Source: Cytophagales bacterium
Lineage (GTDB): Bacteria; Bacteroidota; Bacteroidia; Cytophagales; Cyclobacteriaceae
Direction: 5' to 3'
NCBI GenBank assembly: GCA_022360015.1
Contig: JAKSDQ010000264.1
Span: forward strand, 1-64,000
DNA length: 64,000 nucleotides
In this document: positions 1 to 8,792 of the stretch, one piece after another
Numbering within the stretch: the stretch's first letter is position 1
How the letters are laid out: every line of letters begins with the position of its first letter
Program-made: the position numbers and the translations under genes
The notes under the pieces: generated by a model
Database searches by the model: none
Told to the model about the DNA's origin: nothing
Seen by the model: only the letters and a program-made list of their open reading frames with translations

Positions 1-1
1 C

Positions 2-61
2 AAAAGGGTAGCCTCTGATTTTTTTGCCAAATATTATTTTGCTTGGTTAAAATCTCACTGA
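2..61 (+). CDS. Possible 3' end of a gene entering from the left edge
   Basis: A reading frame is open from the window edge to a TGA at 59-61, giving 19 residues rich in aromatic and basic amino acids (ending WLKSH). A hairpin terminator follows about 95 bases later, which fits a gene ending here. The tail is too short to recognise a family and could be chance. Confidence 0.2.
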   Translation, partial: KRVASDFFAKYYFAWLKSH

Positions 62-152
62 GAATCGATAGAAAACAAGGGGTGTTTTACTCATATCTTG
101 AGATAAATACCCATTCAAACTGTATCCGACAAAAGGATATTCGGTGTTAAAA

Positions 153-189
153 AAGGCCATCTCACTTTTGAGACAGCCTCTTTTTTTTT
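153..189. terminator. Hairpin terminator with T-run
   Basis: GGC..TCTCA pairs with TGAGA..GCC around a CTTT loop, preceded by an A-run and followed by about ten T residues. This is a rho-independent terminator shape that could work in both directions. It separates whatever lies to the left from the PBP1A gene. Confidence 0.7.
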
Positions 190-204
190 AAGTCATAATT
201 CCAA

Positions 205-212
205 TAAATTTG
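205..212 (+). promoter_or_regulatory. Candidate -7 box (TAAATTTG) for the PBP1A gene
   Basis: The octamer matches the Bacteroidota -7 consensus TAnnTTTG exactly and lies about 55 bases before the GTG start. No convincing TTG at -33 was seen. Confidence 0.4.
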
Positions 213-268
213 CAAAATAACTACAGGCCTGAATCGTTGTGTATTTGATTTAATCTCGACCCTATATT

Positions 269-2623
269 GTGAACAACCCATTTGCCAATGTTTTTGAATT
301 GTTAAAGTCCGTGGCCGATAAAACGCGTAAGGCCTGGCAAAACAACGCATGGTACAAATCCCTGTTAAAGTTAACGCTCATCCTGTTTGTAGCCGGTATC
401 GCTACCATAGCTGCATTTTACTGGAGCATTTATTTTGGGCTTTTCGGGCCTATTCCAACCACGCAGGAGCTTGAAAACATAAAAAATCCCGTAGCCTCGG
501 AGGTCTATTCATCCGATAGTGTATTATTAGGAAAATACTATCTTCAGGAGCGTACGGATGTAACCTTTGATCAACTTCCGGAGGAGCTTATCCAGGCTTT
601 GCTTGCCACTGAAGATGTCAGGTTTTATGAACATTCAGGGGTGGATAAACGAAGCCTTTTCAGGGTTCTATTCAAGAGTATATTACTTCGGGACGAGTCA
701 TCCGGGGGTGGCAGTACCATCACCCAGCAATTGGCAAAAAACATTTTTCCCAGGCAAAGAAACCGCTACCTTTCCACACCCATTAACAAGTTAAAAGAAA
801 TCATCATTGCCCAAAAGCTGGAAAAAATCTATAGCAAGGAAGATATCCTGACTTTGTATTTTAATACGGTTTCGTTTGGAGAAAATGCTTTTGGTATCAG
901 GACTGCTTCAGAGCGGTTTTTTAGTGTGCGGCCAAAACAACTGAAAATTCAGGAAGCTGCCGTTTTGGTAGGGTTATTAAAAGCTACCAATACTTATAAC
1001 CCAAGGCTAAACCCCAATAATTCGATCTCAAGGCGGAACCTCGTCATCAGTCAAATGGCCAAATACCGGTTTCTGGCAAAAGATGAATCGGACTCGATAA
1101 AATCCCTGCCACTGGTTTTAAGGTACAAACAACACAATCATAATGAAGGGCTGGCTACCTATTTCAGGGAACATATCCGGCGGGAGTTAAACGAATGGTG
1201 CCGGCAAAATCAAAAAGCTGATGGTACGCCCTATAATCTATACACCGACGGTCTTAAAATATATACTACCCTTCATGCCGGTATGCAACGTTACGCCGAA
1301 AAAGCGGTGCAAACACACATGGCAGAGCTACAGAATACTTTCTACAAGCATTGGGGCAAGAGCGAACCCTGGACGACCCACAGCCAAACACTGATGAATG
1401 CCAAATATAAAAGTGCCAGGTATAAAAAATGGCGGGAAGAAGGTCTTCCCGAGGAAGATATTAATAAAAAATTTTCAGCGCCCATAAAAATGAAAATTTT
1501 CACCTGGGAAGGTGAGGTAGAAAAAGAAATGAGCCCTCTGGATTCCATTAAACATTACCTGTATTTCCTCCACGCGGGATTCATGGTGATGGAGCCCAGG
1601 TCGGGACATATATTGGCCTGGGTGGGTGGTATCAATCACAAATACTTTAAATTCGACCATGTCAACGTCAACACCAAAAGACAGGTGGGCTCAACCTTCA
1701 AACCGATCGTTTACGCTACCGCCCTGGAAAACGGTGTGGAACCTTGCGATTTTGTACCCGCCCGAAGGATTATTTATAAAAACTTCGAGGACTGGTCACC
1801 CGGAAATGCCAACGACAAATATGAAGGATCCTATTCTGTCAAAGGCGCCTTAACTCATTCGGTAAATACCGTTTCGGTTAAAGTATTGAAAAGGGCTACT
1901 ATTGATAAAACGGTAACCTTAGCCTCAGAAATGGGTATTGAAAGTGAAATACCGCCTGTCCCCTCTATTGCCTTAGGAACTGCCAATATCTCATTGCATG
2001 AGATGGTAGGTGCTTTTGCTACCTTTGCCAACCGTGGTAAGGTAAGGAAACCCAACTTTCTTCTGGGCATCACCGGCAGGGATGGAAAAGTGCTTGAAAG
2101 CTTTCAAAATACAGAAGAAGAAAAAAGGGTGATGAGCACCCAAACCGCCGACATGATGACAGCGATGATGAGAAATGTGGTGAATAATGGAACAGCCTCC
2201 CGGTTAAGGACTAAATACGGGCTAAAAAATGACATTGCCGGCAAAACAGGTACTACCCAGTCCCACGCCGATGGCTGGTTTATTGGCTTTACACCGGATC
2301 TGGTGGCTGGTGCGTGGGTAGGTTCGGACGATCCTAATATTCATTTCCGGAGCATCACTTATGGCCAGGGGGCCTCTATGGCCTTACCGATCTGGGCCTT
2401 GTTTATGCAACAGGTAAATAAGGATAAAACACTAAGCCATTATGCCAAAGCAGGTTTTCGACATGCCGGTGGAGAAGTCAGCCGGCTGATGAATTGCGAT
2501 GATTACCGGGACCGAAAATCCTTCATTGATGATATTTTTGCCAAAATTTTAAAGAAACGGGACAGGTCGAAATCCAAACGATCTAAGAGAAAACAGCCTC
2601 GTAAAAGAAGGTGGACCAACTAA
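269..2623 (+). CDS. Penicillin-binding protein 1A, bifunctional transglycosylase/transpeptidase
   Basis: Class A penicillin-binding protein that polymerises lipid II glycan chains and cross-links peptides in the periplasm. After a short cytoplasmic head, a single membrane anchor lies at about residues 32-54. The glycosyltransferase family 51 domain follows, with catalytic Glu115 in ATEDVRFYEH and the GGGSTITQQLAKN motif near 147-158. The transpeptidase domain carries STFK (475-478, Ser475 nucleophile), SVN (531-533) and KTG (659-661). The last 25 residues are strongly Lys/Arg-rich. The start is a GTG, because no ATG precedes the membrane segment in frame. At 784 aa the length is normal for the family. 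It is the first gene after a terminator and appears to be transcribed alone. Confidence 0.95.
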   Translation: MNNPFANVFELLKSVADKTRKAWQNNAWYKSLLKLTLILFVAGIATIAAFYWSIYFGLFGPIPTTQELENIKNPVASEVYSSDSVLLGKYYLQERTDVTFDQLPEELIQALLATEDVRFYEHSGVDKRSLFRVLFKSILLRDESSGGGSTITQQLAKNIFPRQRNRYLSTPINKLKEIIIAQKLEKIYSKEDILTLYFNTVSFGENAFGIRTASERFFSVRPKQLKIQEAAVLVGLLKATNTYNPRLNPNNSISRRNLVISQMAKYRFLAKDESDSIKSLPLVLRYKQHNHNEGLATYFREHIRRELNEWCRQNQKADGTPYNLYTDGLKIYTTLHAGMQRYAEKAVQTHMAELQNTFYKHWGKSEPWTTHSQTLMNAKYKSARYKKWREEGLPEEDINKKFSAPIKMKIFTWEGEVEKEMSPLDSIKHYLYFLHAGFMVMEPRSGHILAWVGGINHKYFKFDHVNVNTKRQVGSTFKPIVYATALENGVEPCDFVPARRIIYKNFEDWSPGNANDKYEGSYSVKGALTHSVNTVSVKVLKRATIDKTVTLASEMGIESEIPPVPSIALGTANISLHEMVGAFATFANRGKVRKPNFLLGITGRDGKVLESFQNTEEEKRVMSTQTADMMTAMMRNVVNNGTASRLRTKYGLKNDIAGKTGTTQSHADGWFIGFTPDLVAGAWVGSDDPNIHFRSITYGQGASMALPIWALFMQQVNKDKTLSHYAKAGFRHAGGEVSRLMNCDDYRDRKSFIDDIFAKILKKRDRSKSKRSKRKQPRKRRWTN

Positions 2624-2672
2624 GTTTTTGGTATTCCCAATAATTACACTTAATATTTTGTGATCATTTATT

Positions 2673-2680
2673 TAATTTTG
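2673..2680 (+). promoter_or_regulatory. Candidate -7 box (TAATTTTG) for fabH
   Basis: Exact match to TAnnTTTG about 20 bases before the fabH ATG, giving a very short leader. A TTTTG at 2656-2660 is too close to serve as a standard -33 element. Confidence 0.35.
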
Positions 2681-2699
2681 GCCATCAACATGAGAATAT

Positions 2700-3704
2700 A
2701 TGATAAGTTCAAGGATTATTGGGTTGGGGCACCATGTTCCGGAAAACATTGTTACTAACCACGACCTCTCCAAACTAATGGATACCACTGATGAATGGAT
2801 CGTAGAGAGAACAGGCATTCATCAGCGGCGTTTCATGAACCCGGAAAAAGATACTGTAGCCAATATGGCAGCCAAGGCCACCCGCATGGCGGCTGAAAGG
2901 GCAGATTTAAAAATTGAAGATATAGAATTCATCATCTTTGCCACCATTACACCCGATTACTACTTTCCCGGTTCGGGCGTATTACTGCAAAGGGAATTGA
3001 ACCTGGAAAGGATTGGGGCCCTGGATATTCGAAATGCCTGTTCCGGATTCATCTATGGCCTTTCGGTGGCGGACCAGTTTATTAAAACAGGCATGTATAA
3101 AACCATACTGGTGGTCGGTGCTGAAATACAATCAACCGTGTTGGACCTGTCTACCCGGGGAAGAAGCACGGCCGTTATTTTTGGGGATGGGGCCGGTGCG
3201 GCAATTGTACAAGCCTCACAGGAAAATGGCAGGGGTGTATTATCAACACACCTTCATGCTGATGGAAGGTTTGCGGAAGAACTCTACATAAAGGATCCGG
3301 GAAGTAGCCGTCCACAAGCTGAAAGGCAGCCTGAGCAGATTCTCGATACTTCTACATTTAAGGTTCATATGAACGGTAATGCGGTGTTTAAGCACGCCGT
3401 TGGCAAGTTTGCAGAAGTTATCGAGGAAGCTTTAAAAAGTAATCAGGTGCATGTCGAAGATATTGACCTGCTGATTCCTCATCAGGCCAATCTTAAAATC
3501 AGCAAGTTTTTACAGGCCTCGCTCAATCTTCCTGACGAAAAAGTCTACAACAATATTATGAGATACGGCAATACTACTGCCGCTTCTATTCCTATCGCTT
3601 TAAGCGAAGCGTGGGCGGAGGGAAAGATTAATCCCGGGCAACTTGTGTGCCTGGCCGCCTTTGGCAGTGGGTTTACCTGGGCTTCCGCCTTAATAAAATG
3701 GTAA
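2700..3704 (+). CDS. fabH: 3-oxoacyl-ACP synthase III (FabH, KAS III)
   Basis: Condenses acyl-CoA with malonyl-ACP to start fatty acid synthesis. The KAS III triad is complete: Cys114 in RNACSGF, His261 in PHQAN and Asn291 in YGNTTAAS. The glycine-rich FGDGAGA motif is at about 161-167. At 334 aa it is a normal FabH. There is no rpmF-plsX or other fatty-acid gene next to it, so it may be one of several KAS III copies. A paralogue that primes another ketone or lipid pathway cannot be excluded from sequence alone. Confidence 0.93.
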   Translation: MISSRIIGLGHHVPENIVTNHDLSKLMDTTDEWIVERTGIHQRRFMNPEKDTVANMAAKATRMAAERADLKIEDIEFIIFATITPDYYFPGSGVLLQRELNLERIGALDIRNACSGFIYGLSVADQFIKTGMYKTILVVGAEIQSTVLDLSTRGRSTAVIFGDGAGAAIVQASQENGRGVLSTHLHADGRFAEELYIKDPGSSRPQAERQPEQILDTSTFKVHMNGNAVFKHAVGKFAEVIEEALKSNQVHVEDIDLLIPHQANLKISKFLQASLNLPDEKVYNNIMRYGNTTAASIPIALSEAWAEGKINPGQLVCLAAFGSGFTWASALIKW

Positions 3705-3719
3705 TAAACCCAAACCTCT

Positions 3720-3793
3720 GTATCTCTTTGTGTCTTGGTGCCTCCGTGGTAAAAAATGGTGAACCACAAAGGCACCAAGACACAAAGAGATAC
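3720..3793. repeat. Palindromic intergenic repeat, copy A
   Basis: Two 31-base arms (3720-3750 and 3763-3793) pair at 29 of 31 positions around a 12-base loop. The arm contains the words TTTGTGTCTTGGTGCCT and GTGGT. Related copies lie at about 7540-7610 and 34851-34920. This one lies between the converging ends of fabH and the M20 amidohydrolase gene, so it may form a terminator or mRNA-stabilising hairpin. Confidence 0.85.
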
Positions 3794-3916
3794 AAAGAAT
3801 TTTGTCGAAAACGTTGTACAACAGCCACGGACGCTTGCGCCAGGGGCCGGAAATTGATGCCAGAAAAACTGCGATCCGTCCTTGCAGGACTTTGAGTAAG
3901 GCTATGTATAACATGC

Positions 3917-5230
3917 TTACTTTTTCCATTGGTTACCATAATCGACCACCAGGTTGCAAAACGCCCGCATACCCAGTAACATGCCCGCATCATCTACATA
4001 AAAATCCGGGGTGTGGTGCGGTGCGGCAGTGGCAGGATCTCGACCCTCCGGCATCCCTCCTATGAAAAAGTAAAGACCTGGGATTTTTTCCTGAAAAAAA
4101 GAAAAATCCTCTGCCCCGGTGATCGGATCCATATAATTCACATTGTCATGGCCGGCCACACGTTTTAAGGTACCCTCCATAGCTGCGGTCAATTCCGGGT
4201 CGTTGTAGGTAATAGGATATCCTTTTCGTATACTGACCTCAGCCACTGCCCCCTGGCTTTCGGCTATCGTAGTAGCAGTATGCACTATTTTCTCATGGAT
4301 AATTTTGCGCATTTCATTATCCAGTGTTCTGATGGTACCGACCATTTCCACTTCTTCCGGAATGATATTACTTCTAACACCACCATGAATACTTCCCACC
4401 GATATGACCGCAGGGGCTTTTGTGAGCTCCATTTGCCGGCTTACGATGGTCTGCAGCCCGTTAATGATCTGGGCTGAGGTTACAACCGGGTCAACACCCG
4501 TCCAGGGGGTCGAGCCATGAGTCTGTATTCCTTTCACTTTGATTTTAAACGAATTGGCTGCCGCCATAATCCCATGTGATCGATAATTTAACTTACCCAC
4601 CTCGGTTTTCGAATTAATATGCAAGCCAAAAATTACTTCCACCTCGGGATTGTCCAGTACCCCTTCTTTGATCATAAGGTCAGCACCTCCTTCCTCACCT
4701 TCCGGCGCCCCCTCTTCAGCCGGTTGAAAAATAAACACCACCGTACCTTTCAATGACGACTTTAATTGCGACAATATCTCTGCCACGCCCATCAGAATGG
4801 CAATATGTGTGTCATGCCCGCAGGCATGCATTACGCCAACCTCCCGGCCATTGAATTGTGTCTTCTCTTTGGAAGCGAAACCAATGTCAACCCTTTCAGT
4901 CACCGGCAATGCATCCATATCCGCCCTGAGCGCCATTACCGGTCCGGGCTTTCCACCCCTTAGTATACCTGCAACACCAGTATGGGCTATTCCGGTTTTA
5001 ACTTCAAAACCTAACGCACTTAAATGATCCGCTACTTTTGCAGCGGTTTTAAACTCACGGTTGGATAACTCCGGATACTGATGAAAATGATGCCTCCACG
5101 TAATCACCTTCGGTTCAATCTGTACACTTAGTTTATCTATCTTATCATAAATTGTATTTTGTGATAAGACAGGTTGGTCGGCATCATACGCCGTGATTGT
5201 AATAAGGGCTATAAGAAAATAGTTTTTCAT
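3917..5230 (-). CDS. Exported M20-family amidohydrolase (N-acyl-amino-acid / hippurate hydrolase type)
   Basis: Peptidase family M20D amidohydrolase, 437 aa. Members hydrolyse N-acyl or N-aminoacyl conjugates using two metal ions. Visible motifs are RADMDALPV, the metal-binding HACGHDTH, a glutamate-rich EEGAPEGEEGG stretch, and the C-terminal GAEDFSFF. The first 20 or so residues (MKNYFLIALITITAY) form a hydrophobic signal peptide, so the enzyme is probably periplasmic, unlike cytoplasmic bacterial HipO enzymes. The gene stands alone, converging on fabH with a palindromic repeat between. The substrate cannot be told from sequence; dipeptide or acyl-amino-acid scavenging is the likely role. 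Confidence 0.9.
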   Translation of the reverse strand: MKNYFLIALITITAYDADQPVLSQNTIYDKIDKLSVQIEPKVITWRHHFHQYPELSNREFKTAAKVADHLSALGFEVKTGIAHTGVAGILRGGKPGPVMALRADMDALPVTERVDIGFASKEKTQFNGREVGVMHACGHDTHIAILMGVAEILSQLKSSLKGTVVFIFQPAEEGAPEGEEGGADLMIKEGVLDNPEVEVIFGLHINSKTEVGKLNYRSHGIMAAANSFKIKVKGIQTHGSTPWTGVDPVVTSAQIINGLQTIVSRQMELTKAPAVISVGSIHGGVRSNIIPEEVEMVGTIRTLDNEMRKIIHEKIVHTATTIAESQGAVAEVSIRKGYPITYNDPELTAAMEGTLKRVAGHDNVNYMDPITGAEDFSFFQEKIPGLYFFIGGMPEGRDPATAAPHHTPDFYVDDAGMLLGMRAFCNLVVDYGNQWKK

Positions 5231-5373
5231 AGGGTTATGGAAGTTTATCTTATCTAATTTAAAGAAATAAAACTAAAAATGAGCAAAATGCTATTGGAAT
5301 AAGCGCTCCATAAACCGGATGTAGATATATAAGGTTTTACATGAAAGGACAGTCTGGTATTGCCAGCGCCGGT

Positions 5374-5634
5374 CTAACTGTTTTTTTTTGAAAATTGGTA
5401 GTTAAGCCATTTGTCGTAAAAATCTACCGTACCATTCTTTCTTATCAACAGTACCCTGCTATTGGCATTTACTTTTTCAACATTAGTGAAGTGATTAGTA
5501 CTTAGCAGGTTAAAGTCCTTGTCATATACTTCAATGATGCCAGTCTTTTTATGGGCAACAATAAACTTATCACCTAATACAATATCTACAATATCATTTA
5601 AATTCTTGATTTTATTGGTATTTAGCCCTCGCAT
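5374..5634 (-). CDS. Small hypothetical protein
   Basis: 86-aa ORF with no recognised family. It has two similar short strand-rich units (DKFIVAHKKTGIIEVYDKDF and SRVLLIRKNGTVDFYDKW), each ending in a Tyr-Asp-Lys pattern, as in beta-propeller or WG-type repeats. There is no signal peptide or membrane segment. It sits alone between the amidohydrolase gene and another small unknown gene of the opposite strand. It could be a remnant of a larger repeat protein. Confidence 0.5.
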   Translation of the reverse strand: MRGLNTNKIKNLNDIVDIVLGDKFIVAHKKTGIIEVYDKDFNLLSTNHFTNVEKVNANSRVLLIRKNGTVDFYDKWLNYQFSKKNS

Positions 5635-5834
5635 AATTTGTTAGATCAAACTTCTTTCTCCCTAATCCAAATGGTATGCCAACTACCATTTCCAGACACA
5701 GTTGTCCTTAAAATGCCTCATTTGTGCATAAAATTTCAAGTATTTTGTATCAAAATGGGAATCCGATCCCAATTTGACCATCTTATATTTAAATAAATCG
5801 TATATTATAATATATTTCACGGGATATTAACTTT

Positions 5835-6089
5835 ATGATAACAATAGGCGCCTTTAACAAACTCTCAAAATTTCAGCAATGTGTTGTGCTGTGGCAAGAA
5901 GGAACCTTTATTTCCAACCGCTTTGACCATAACGGCTACCGCATTAACCTGTATTACACAGGCAATTTTTACGCTGAAGTTTGGTATAACGGCAACCAGA
6001 GAAAGGTCGGATCAATTAAAACCTTCAGCACCCTGTCAAAACTAAAGCCATATCTGGATAAAATTGATATTGCCGATATCTATCATTAA
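5835..6089 (+). CDS. Small hypothetical protein
   Basis: 84-aa soluble protein rich in aromatic residues (QCVVLWQEGTF, NLYYTGNFYAEVWYNG) with a final SKLKPYLDKIDIADIY helix. The pattern resembles small single-domain Bacteroidota proteins of unknown function, but no named domain is recognised. An AT-rich leader with a TATATTATAATATA palindrome lies just upstream. The gene appears to be transcribed alone. Confidence 0.6.
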   Translation: MITIGAFNKLSKFQQCVVLWQEGTFISNRFDHNGYRINLYYTGNFYAEVWYNGNQRKVGSIKTFSTLSKLKPYLDKIDIADIYH

Positions 6090-6098
6090 ACCACCCCC

Positions 6099-6122
6099 AA
6101 ACTCAAACTCAAACTCAAACTC
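6099..6122 (+). repeat. AAACTC hexamer tandem repeat
   Basis: Four consecutive copies of AAACTC, followed by the degenerate ACTCTC, lie directly after the stop codon of the 84-aa gene. It is a simple-sequence tract that could vary in copy number, but it lies outside any coding frame. Confidence 0.8.
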
Positions 6123-6223
6123 ACTCTCAGTTTTGTGATGCCTCCCCCAAGCAAAAAGTTGCCCGCCCGAGGTTTATTTTACAGGTGAAAAAACCCAACC
6201 ATTTTTTCATGAGCAAATAGGCA

Positions 6224-6388
6224 ATGGGGGTAGCAATGATAAAAGGAATAAGTCCAGTGTTGTACCGGGCCATCGATGACATCCGTCCCGGAGAACAGCA
6301 ACTTGTTAAGCTGAAGATGGGAAATACCCTGAAAGAGCTGGCGGTTCAGTCTTCCGGATTTAAAGTAGGTGAGGATTTGTTTAAATAG
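6224..6388 (+). CDS. Possible small protein or gene remnant (54 aa)
   Basis: A 54-codon frame runs from ATG 6224 (or ATG 6236) to TAG 6386-6388. Its composition looks protein-like: it includes SPVLYRAIDDIRPGEQQLVKL and ends SGFKVGEDLFK. An in-frame TAG lies two codons before the start, so it cannot be longer at the 5' end. No family is recognised. It may be a real short protein or the tail of a decayed gene. Confidence 0.35.
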   Translation: MGVAMIKGISPVLYRAIDDIRPGEQQLVKLKMGNTLKELAVQSSGFKVGEDLFK

Positions 6389-6483
6389 GAACTGTTTTTA
6401 CCATTATGATTTAATTATTTCAAAACGCAATAATATGCAGGGATATTGATATTATTGCAAATATTTTGCTTTTCATCCTGCAT

Positions 6484-7500
6484 ATGAAAATAGAAAAAAG
6501 TATCTCACTGCAGCCTTACAATACCTTTGGTATCGATGTTAACGCCAAATTGTTTTGTGCTTTTGAAAGTGAAAGTGATCTTAGCAGTCTTTTAACGCAT
6601 GAAGCCTGTAAGGAGGAGAAAAAACTCATCCTCGGCGGGGGTAGTAATTTGTTGTTTACTTCTGATTTCGATGGACTTGTGATGAAAAATGATATCAGAG
6701 GCATCGAAACACTGAAAGAAGATGACGATCACATTTGGGTAAGAGTGGGGGCAGGTGAAAACTGGCATGAATTTGTTTTATACTGCATTCAAAACCAATG
6801 GGGTGGCGTTGAAAACCTGTCTCTTATTCCCGGCACTGTGGGCGCTGCCCCGATGCAAAATATCGGTGCCTACGGGGTGGAGATAAAAGAGGTATTCGAA
6901 TCTTTGGAAGCCATTCAAATCGAAGACGGGATCAGCAAAACATTTTCCAAGGAAGATTGCCAGTTTGGATATAGGGAAAGCATATTCAAGAAAAAAGCCA
7001 AAGGGCAGTTTATTATCACCAGAGTTACTTTAAGGCTGTCTAAAAAGCCAGAGTTCAATACCTCTTATGGCGCCATTGGCGAAACGTTAAATGATATGGG
7101 TATACGGCACCTCAGCATCAAAGCCATTAGTGACGCGGTGATTAAAATCCGGCAAAGCAAGCTCCCCGATCCGGATGAGATAGGTAACGCAGGTAGTTTT
7201 TTCAAAAACCCGACAGTAGATTATATAGATTTTGAGGGACTAAGGGTACATTTCCCCAAAATCCCGGGGTATGAATTGCCTGGGAAAAATTTTAAAATCC
7301 CTGCTGCCTGGCTTATCGAACAATGCGGGTGGAAGGGCAGGACTTTCGGGCCCATTGGTGTCCATAAAAACCAGGCTCTGGTCCTGGTCAACTACGGTCA
7401 GGGGACAGGTGGCGCTATCAAAAACCTCGCCATGGAAATCAAAGAATCCGTAGCCCGCAAATTTGGTATCGAAATAGAACCTGAAGTCAATATTGTCTGA
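6484..7500 (+). CDS. murB: UDP-N-acetylmuramate dehydrogenase (MurB)
   Basis: NADPH-dependent FAD enzyme that reduces UDP-GlcNAc-enolpyruvate to UDP-MurNAc in peptidoglycan precursor synthesis. The FAD-binding motif LILGGGSNLLF, the NLSLIPGTVGAAPMQNIGAYG block, the proton-donor serine in GNAGSFFKNP and the C-terminal glutamate in EPEVN are all present. The tyrosine loop of type I MurB proteins is retained. The ATG at 6484 was chosen over an upstream in-frame TTG at 6466, giving 338 aa beginning MKIEKSISLQPYNTFG. The gene converges with the dCMP deaminase gene, and a repeat copy lies between them. Confidence 0.95.
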   Translation: MKIEKSISLQPYNTFGIDVNAKLFCAFESESDLSSLLTHEACKEEKKLILGGGSNLLFTSDFDGLVMKNDIRGIETLKEDDDHIWVRVGAGENWHEFVLYCIQNQWGGVENLSLIPGTVGAAPMQNIGAYGVEIKEVFESLEAIQIEDGISKTFSKEDCQFGYRESIFKKKAKGQFIITRVTLRLSKKPEFNTSYGAIGETLNDMGIRHLSIKAISDAVIKIRQSKLPDPDEIGNAGSFFKNPTVDYIDFEGLRVHFPKIPGYELPGKNFKIPAAWLIEQCGWKGRTFGPIGVHKNQALVLVNYGQGTGGAIKNLAMEIKESVARKFGIEIEPEVNIV

Positions 7501-7539
7501 TTCCCGAACCCACCCATACCAAATCTCGAGCATAGCGTT

Positions 7540-7610
7540 GGTGTCTCTTGGTGTCTTTGTGCCTTAGTGGTAAAAAAAGTACTCAAAAGACACCATAACA
7601 CAAAACATTT
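7540..7610. repeat. Palindromic intergenic repeat, copy B (degenerate)
   Basis: The left arm, including GTGTCTTTGTGCCTTAGTGGT, closely matches copies A and C. The right arm (about 7582-7608) is eroded and pairs well only through GGTGTCTTT with AAAGACACC. It lies between the converging ends of murB and the deaminase gene, the same position type as copy A. Confidence 0.65.
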
Positions 7611-7637
7611 GCACCGAAAACGCCTTGTACCCCACCT

Positions 7638-8120
7638 TTAAATCATATGCGTCATATTCTCAAGATTACCATGATACTTTTCAACCTCCACCCCAAATTT
7701 AAGCAGGAAGTCGACACCCTCGTCACTGGCAATACCTTTGTATTCGGCATAAGACTTCAGGTAAATCACCTTTTTGACACCCATGGTGTAGATAATTCTC
7801 GAACAGGCCAGGCATGGCGCCAAGGTTACATACATGGTGGCACCTTCCACAGTGGTCTTGTTTTTGACTGCGTACAGTAATGCATTTTGCTCTGCGTGAA
7901 TCGCCAGGGAGCATCCGCCTTTGGAATCCCTTGGACAGCCCACATCGGGCCATTCCTCGTCACAATTGTGCGTTCCGGCCGGAGGGCCGTTATAACCGAT
8001 AGAAATTATTCGTGTATCCTTGGCCAATACCGCTCCTACATGGCGCTTTATACAACGTGACCGCTTTGCCAGATTTACTGCCAGTTCCATATAAATGTCA
8101 TCAAACTCAGGCCTGTTCAT
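7638..8120 (-). CDS. dCMP deaminase (ComEB-type cytidine/deoxycytidylate deaminase)
   Basis: Zinc-dependent deaminase converting dCMP to dUMP, the precursor for thymidylate. The catalytic motif HAE (His75, Glu77) and the zinc ligands Cys103 and Cys106 in PCLAC are intact. A second cysteine/histidine cluster in THNCDEEWPDVGCPRDSKGGC matches the extra zinc site of T4-type and ComEB-type dCMP deaminases. At 160 aa the length is normal. The gene diverges from the DUF2911 gene across a 95-base gap. Confidence 0.92.
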   Translation of the reverse strand: MNRPEFDDIYMELAVNLAKRSRCIKRHVGAVLAKDTRIISIGYNGPPAGTHNCDEEWPDVGCPRDSKGGCSLAIHAEQNALLYAVKNKTTVEGATMYVTLAPCLACSRIIYTMGVKKVIYLKSYAEYKGIASDEGVDFLLKFGVEVEKYHGNLENMTHMI

Positions 8121-8215
8121 TATAAAAATTAAAAAGTGATGAGAATAAATTCTCGAATTTGGATTAAATAATTTTTAAATTTAAGCTATTTTGAGGCAAA
8201 CATATCGTTGAATAA

Positions 8216-8749
8216 ATGAAAAAAATCATTCAAGTCAAAGTATTTATTTTTTTACTGGCCTGGATGTCCGATACCAAAGGACAAAGTGCTTTGCCGCCGC
8301 AGCCCAGTCCCACTTCGATCACCACGCTTAAACATGAAAATACCTATATCAAAATCACCTACTGCCGTCCACACAAAAGGGGAAGGACAGTGTTTGGGGG
8401 CATGATCCCTTATGGAAAAGTCTGGAGAACCGGCGCCAATGAAGCCACTGAGATAACTGTAACCCAAGATATAATAATGGCCGGCAGGCAGCTGCCTGCC
8501 GGCACCTACACCCTGTTTACGATTCCCTATCGTGACAAATGGACGATTATTATCAACACAGTATTGGGACAATGGGGTGCTTACGAATATGACAGCCGCC
8601 GTAATATCTTAAAATTTGATGTTCCAGTGACTGCTACCAGCGTACATTACGAACCTTTTACCATAGAATTTGAACAAAGGGAAAGGACAACAAATCTATT
8701 AATGCTATGGGATCAAACCAGGGTAGCCATTCCGATTCAATTTATGTGA
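8216..8749 (+). CDS. DUF2911 domain-containing exported protein
   Basis: 177-aa protein with an N-terminal signal peptide (KVFIFLLAWMSDTKGQ) and a DUF2911 domain over most of its length, recognised from ITYCRPHKRGRTVFGG, YGKVWRTGANEATEI and LPAGTYTLFTIP. The family is common in Bacteroidota; its members are exported beta-rich proteins of unknown function. The gene converges with the AI-2E permease gene across 43 bases, so it is probably transcribed alone. Confidence 0.85.
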   Translation: MKKIIQVKVFIFLLAWMSDTKGQSALPPQPSPTSITTLKHENTYIKITYCRPHKRGRTVFGGMIPYGKVWRTGANEATEITVTQDIIMAGRQLPAGTYTLFTIPYRDKWTIIINTVLGQWGAYEYDSRRNILKFDVPVTATSVHYEPFTIEFEQRERTTNLLMLWDQTRVAIPIQFM

Positions 8750-8792
8750 CAAACTGTTAAGTAATAATAAAGCCCACCATTTCAACATTCCA

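Noticed and set aside
3647-3993. Several open frames on both strands across the fabH-amidohydrolase gap
   Set aside because: They read through the palindromic repeat, which gives low-complexity peptides such as ISLCLGA; no real gene is needed.
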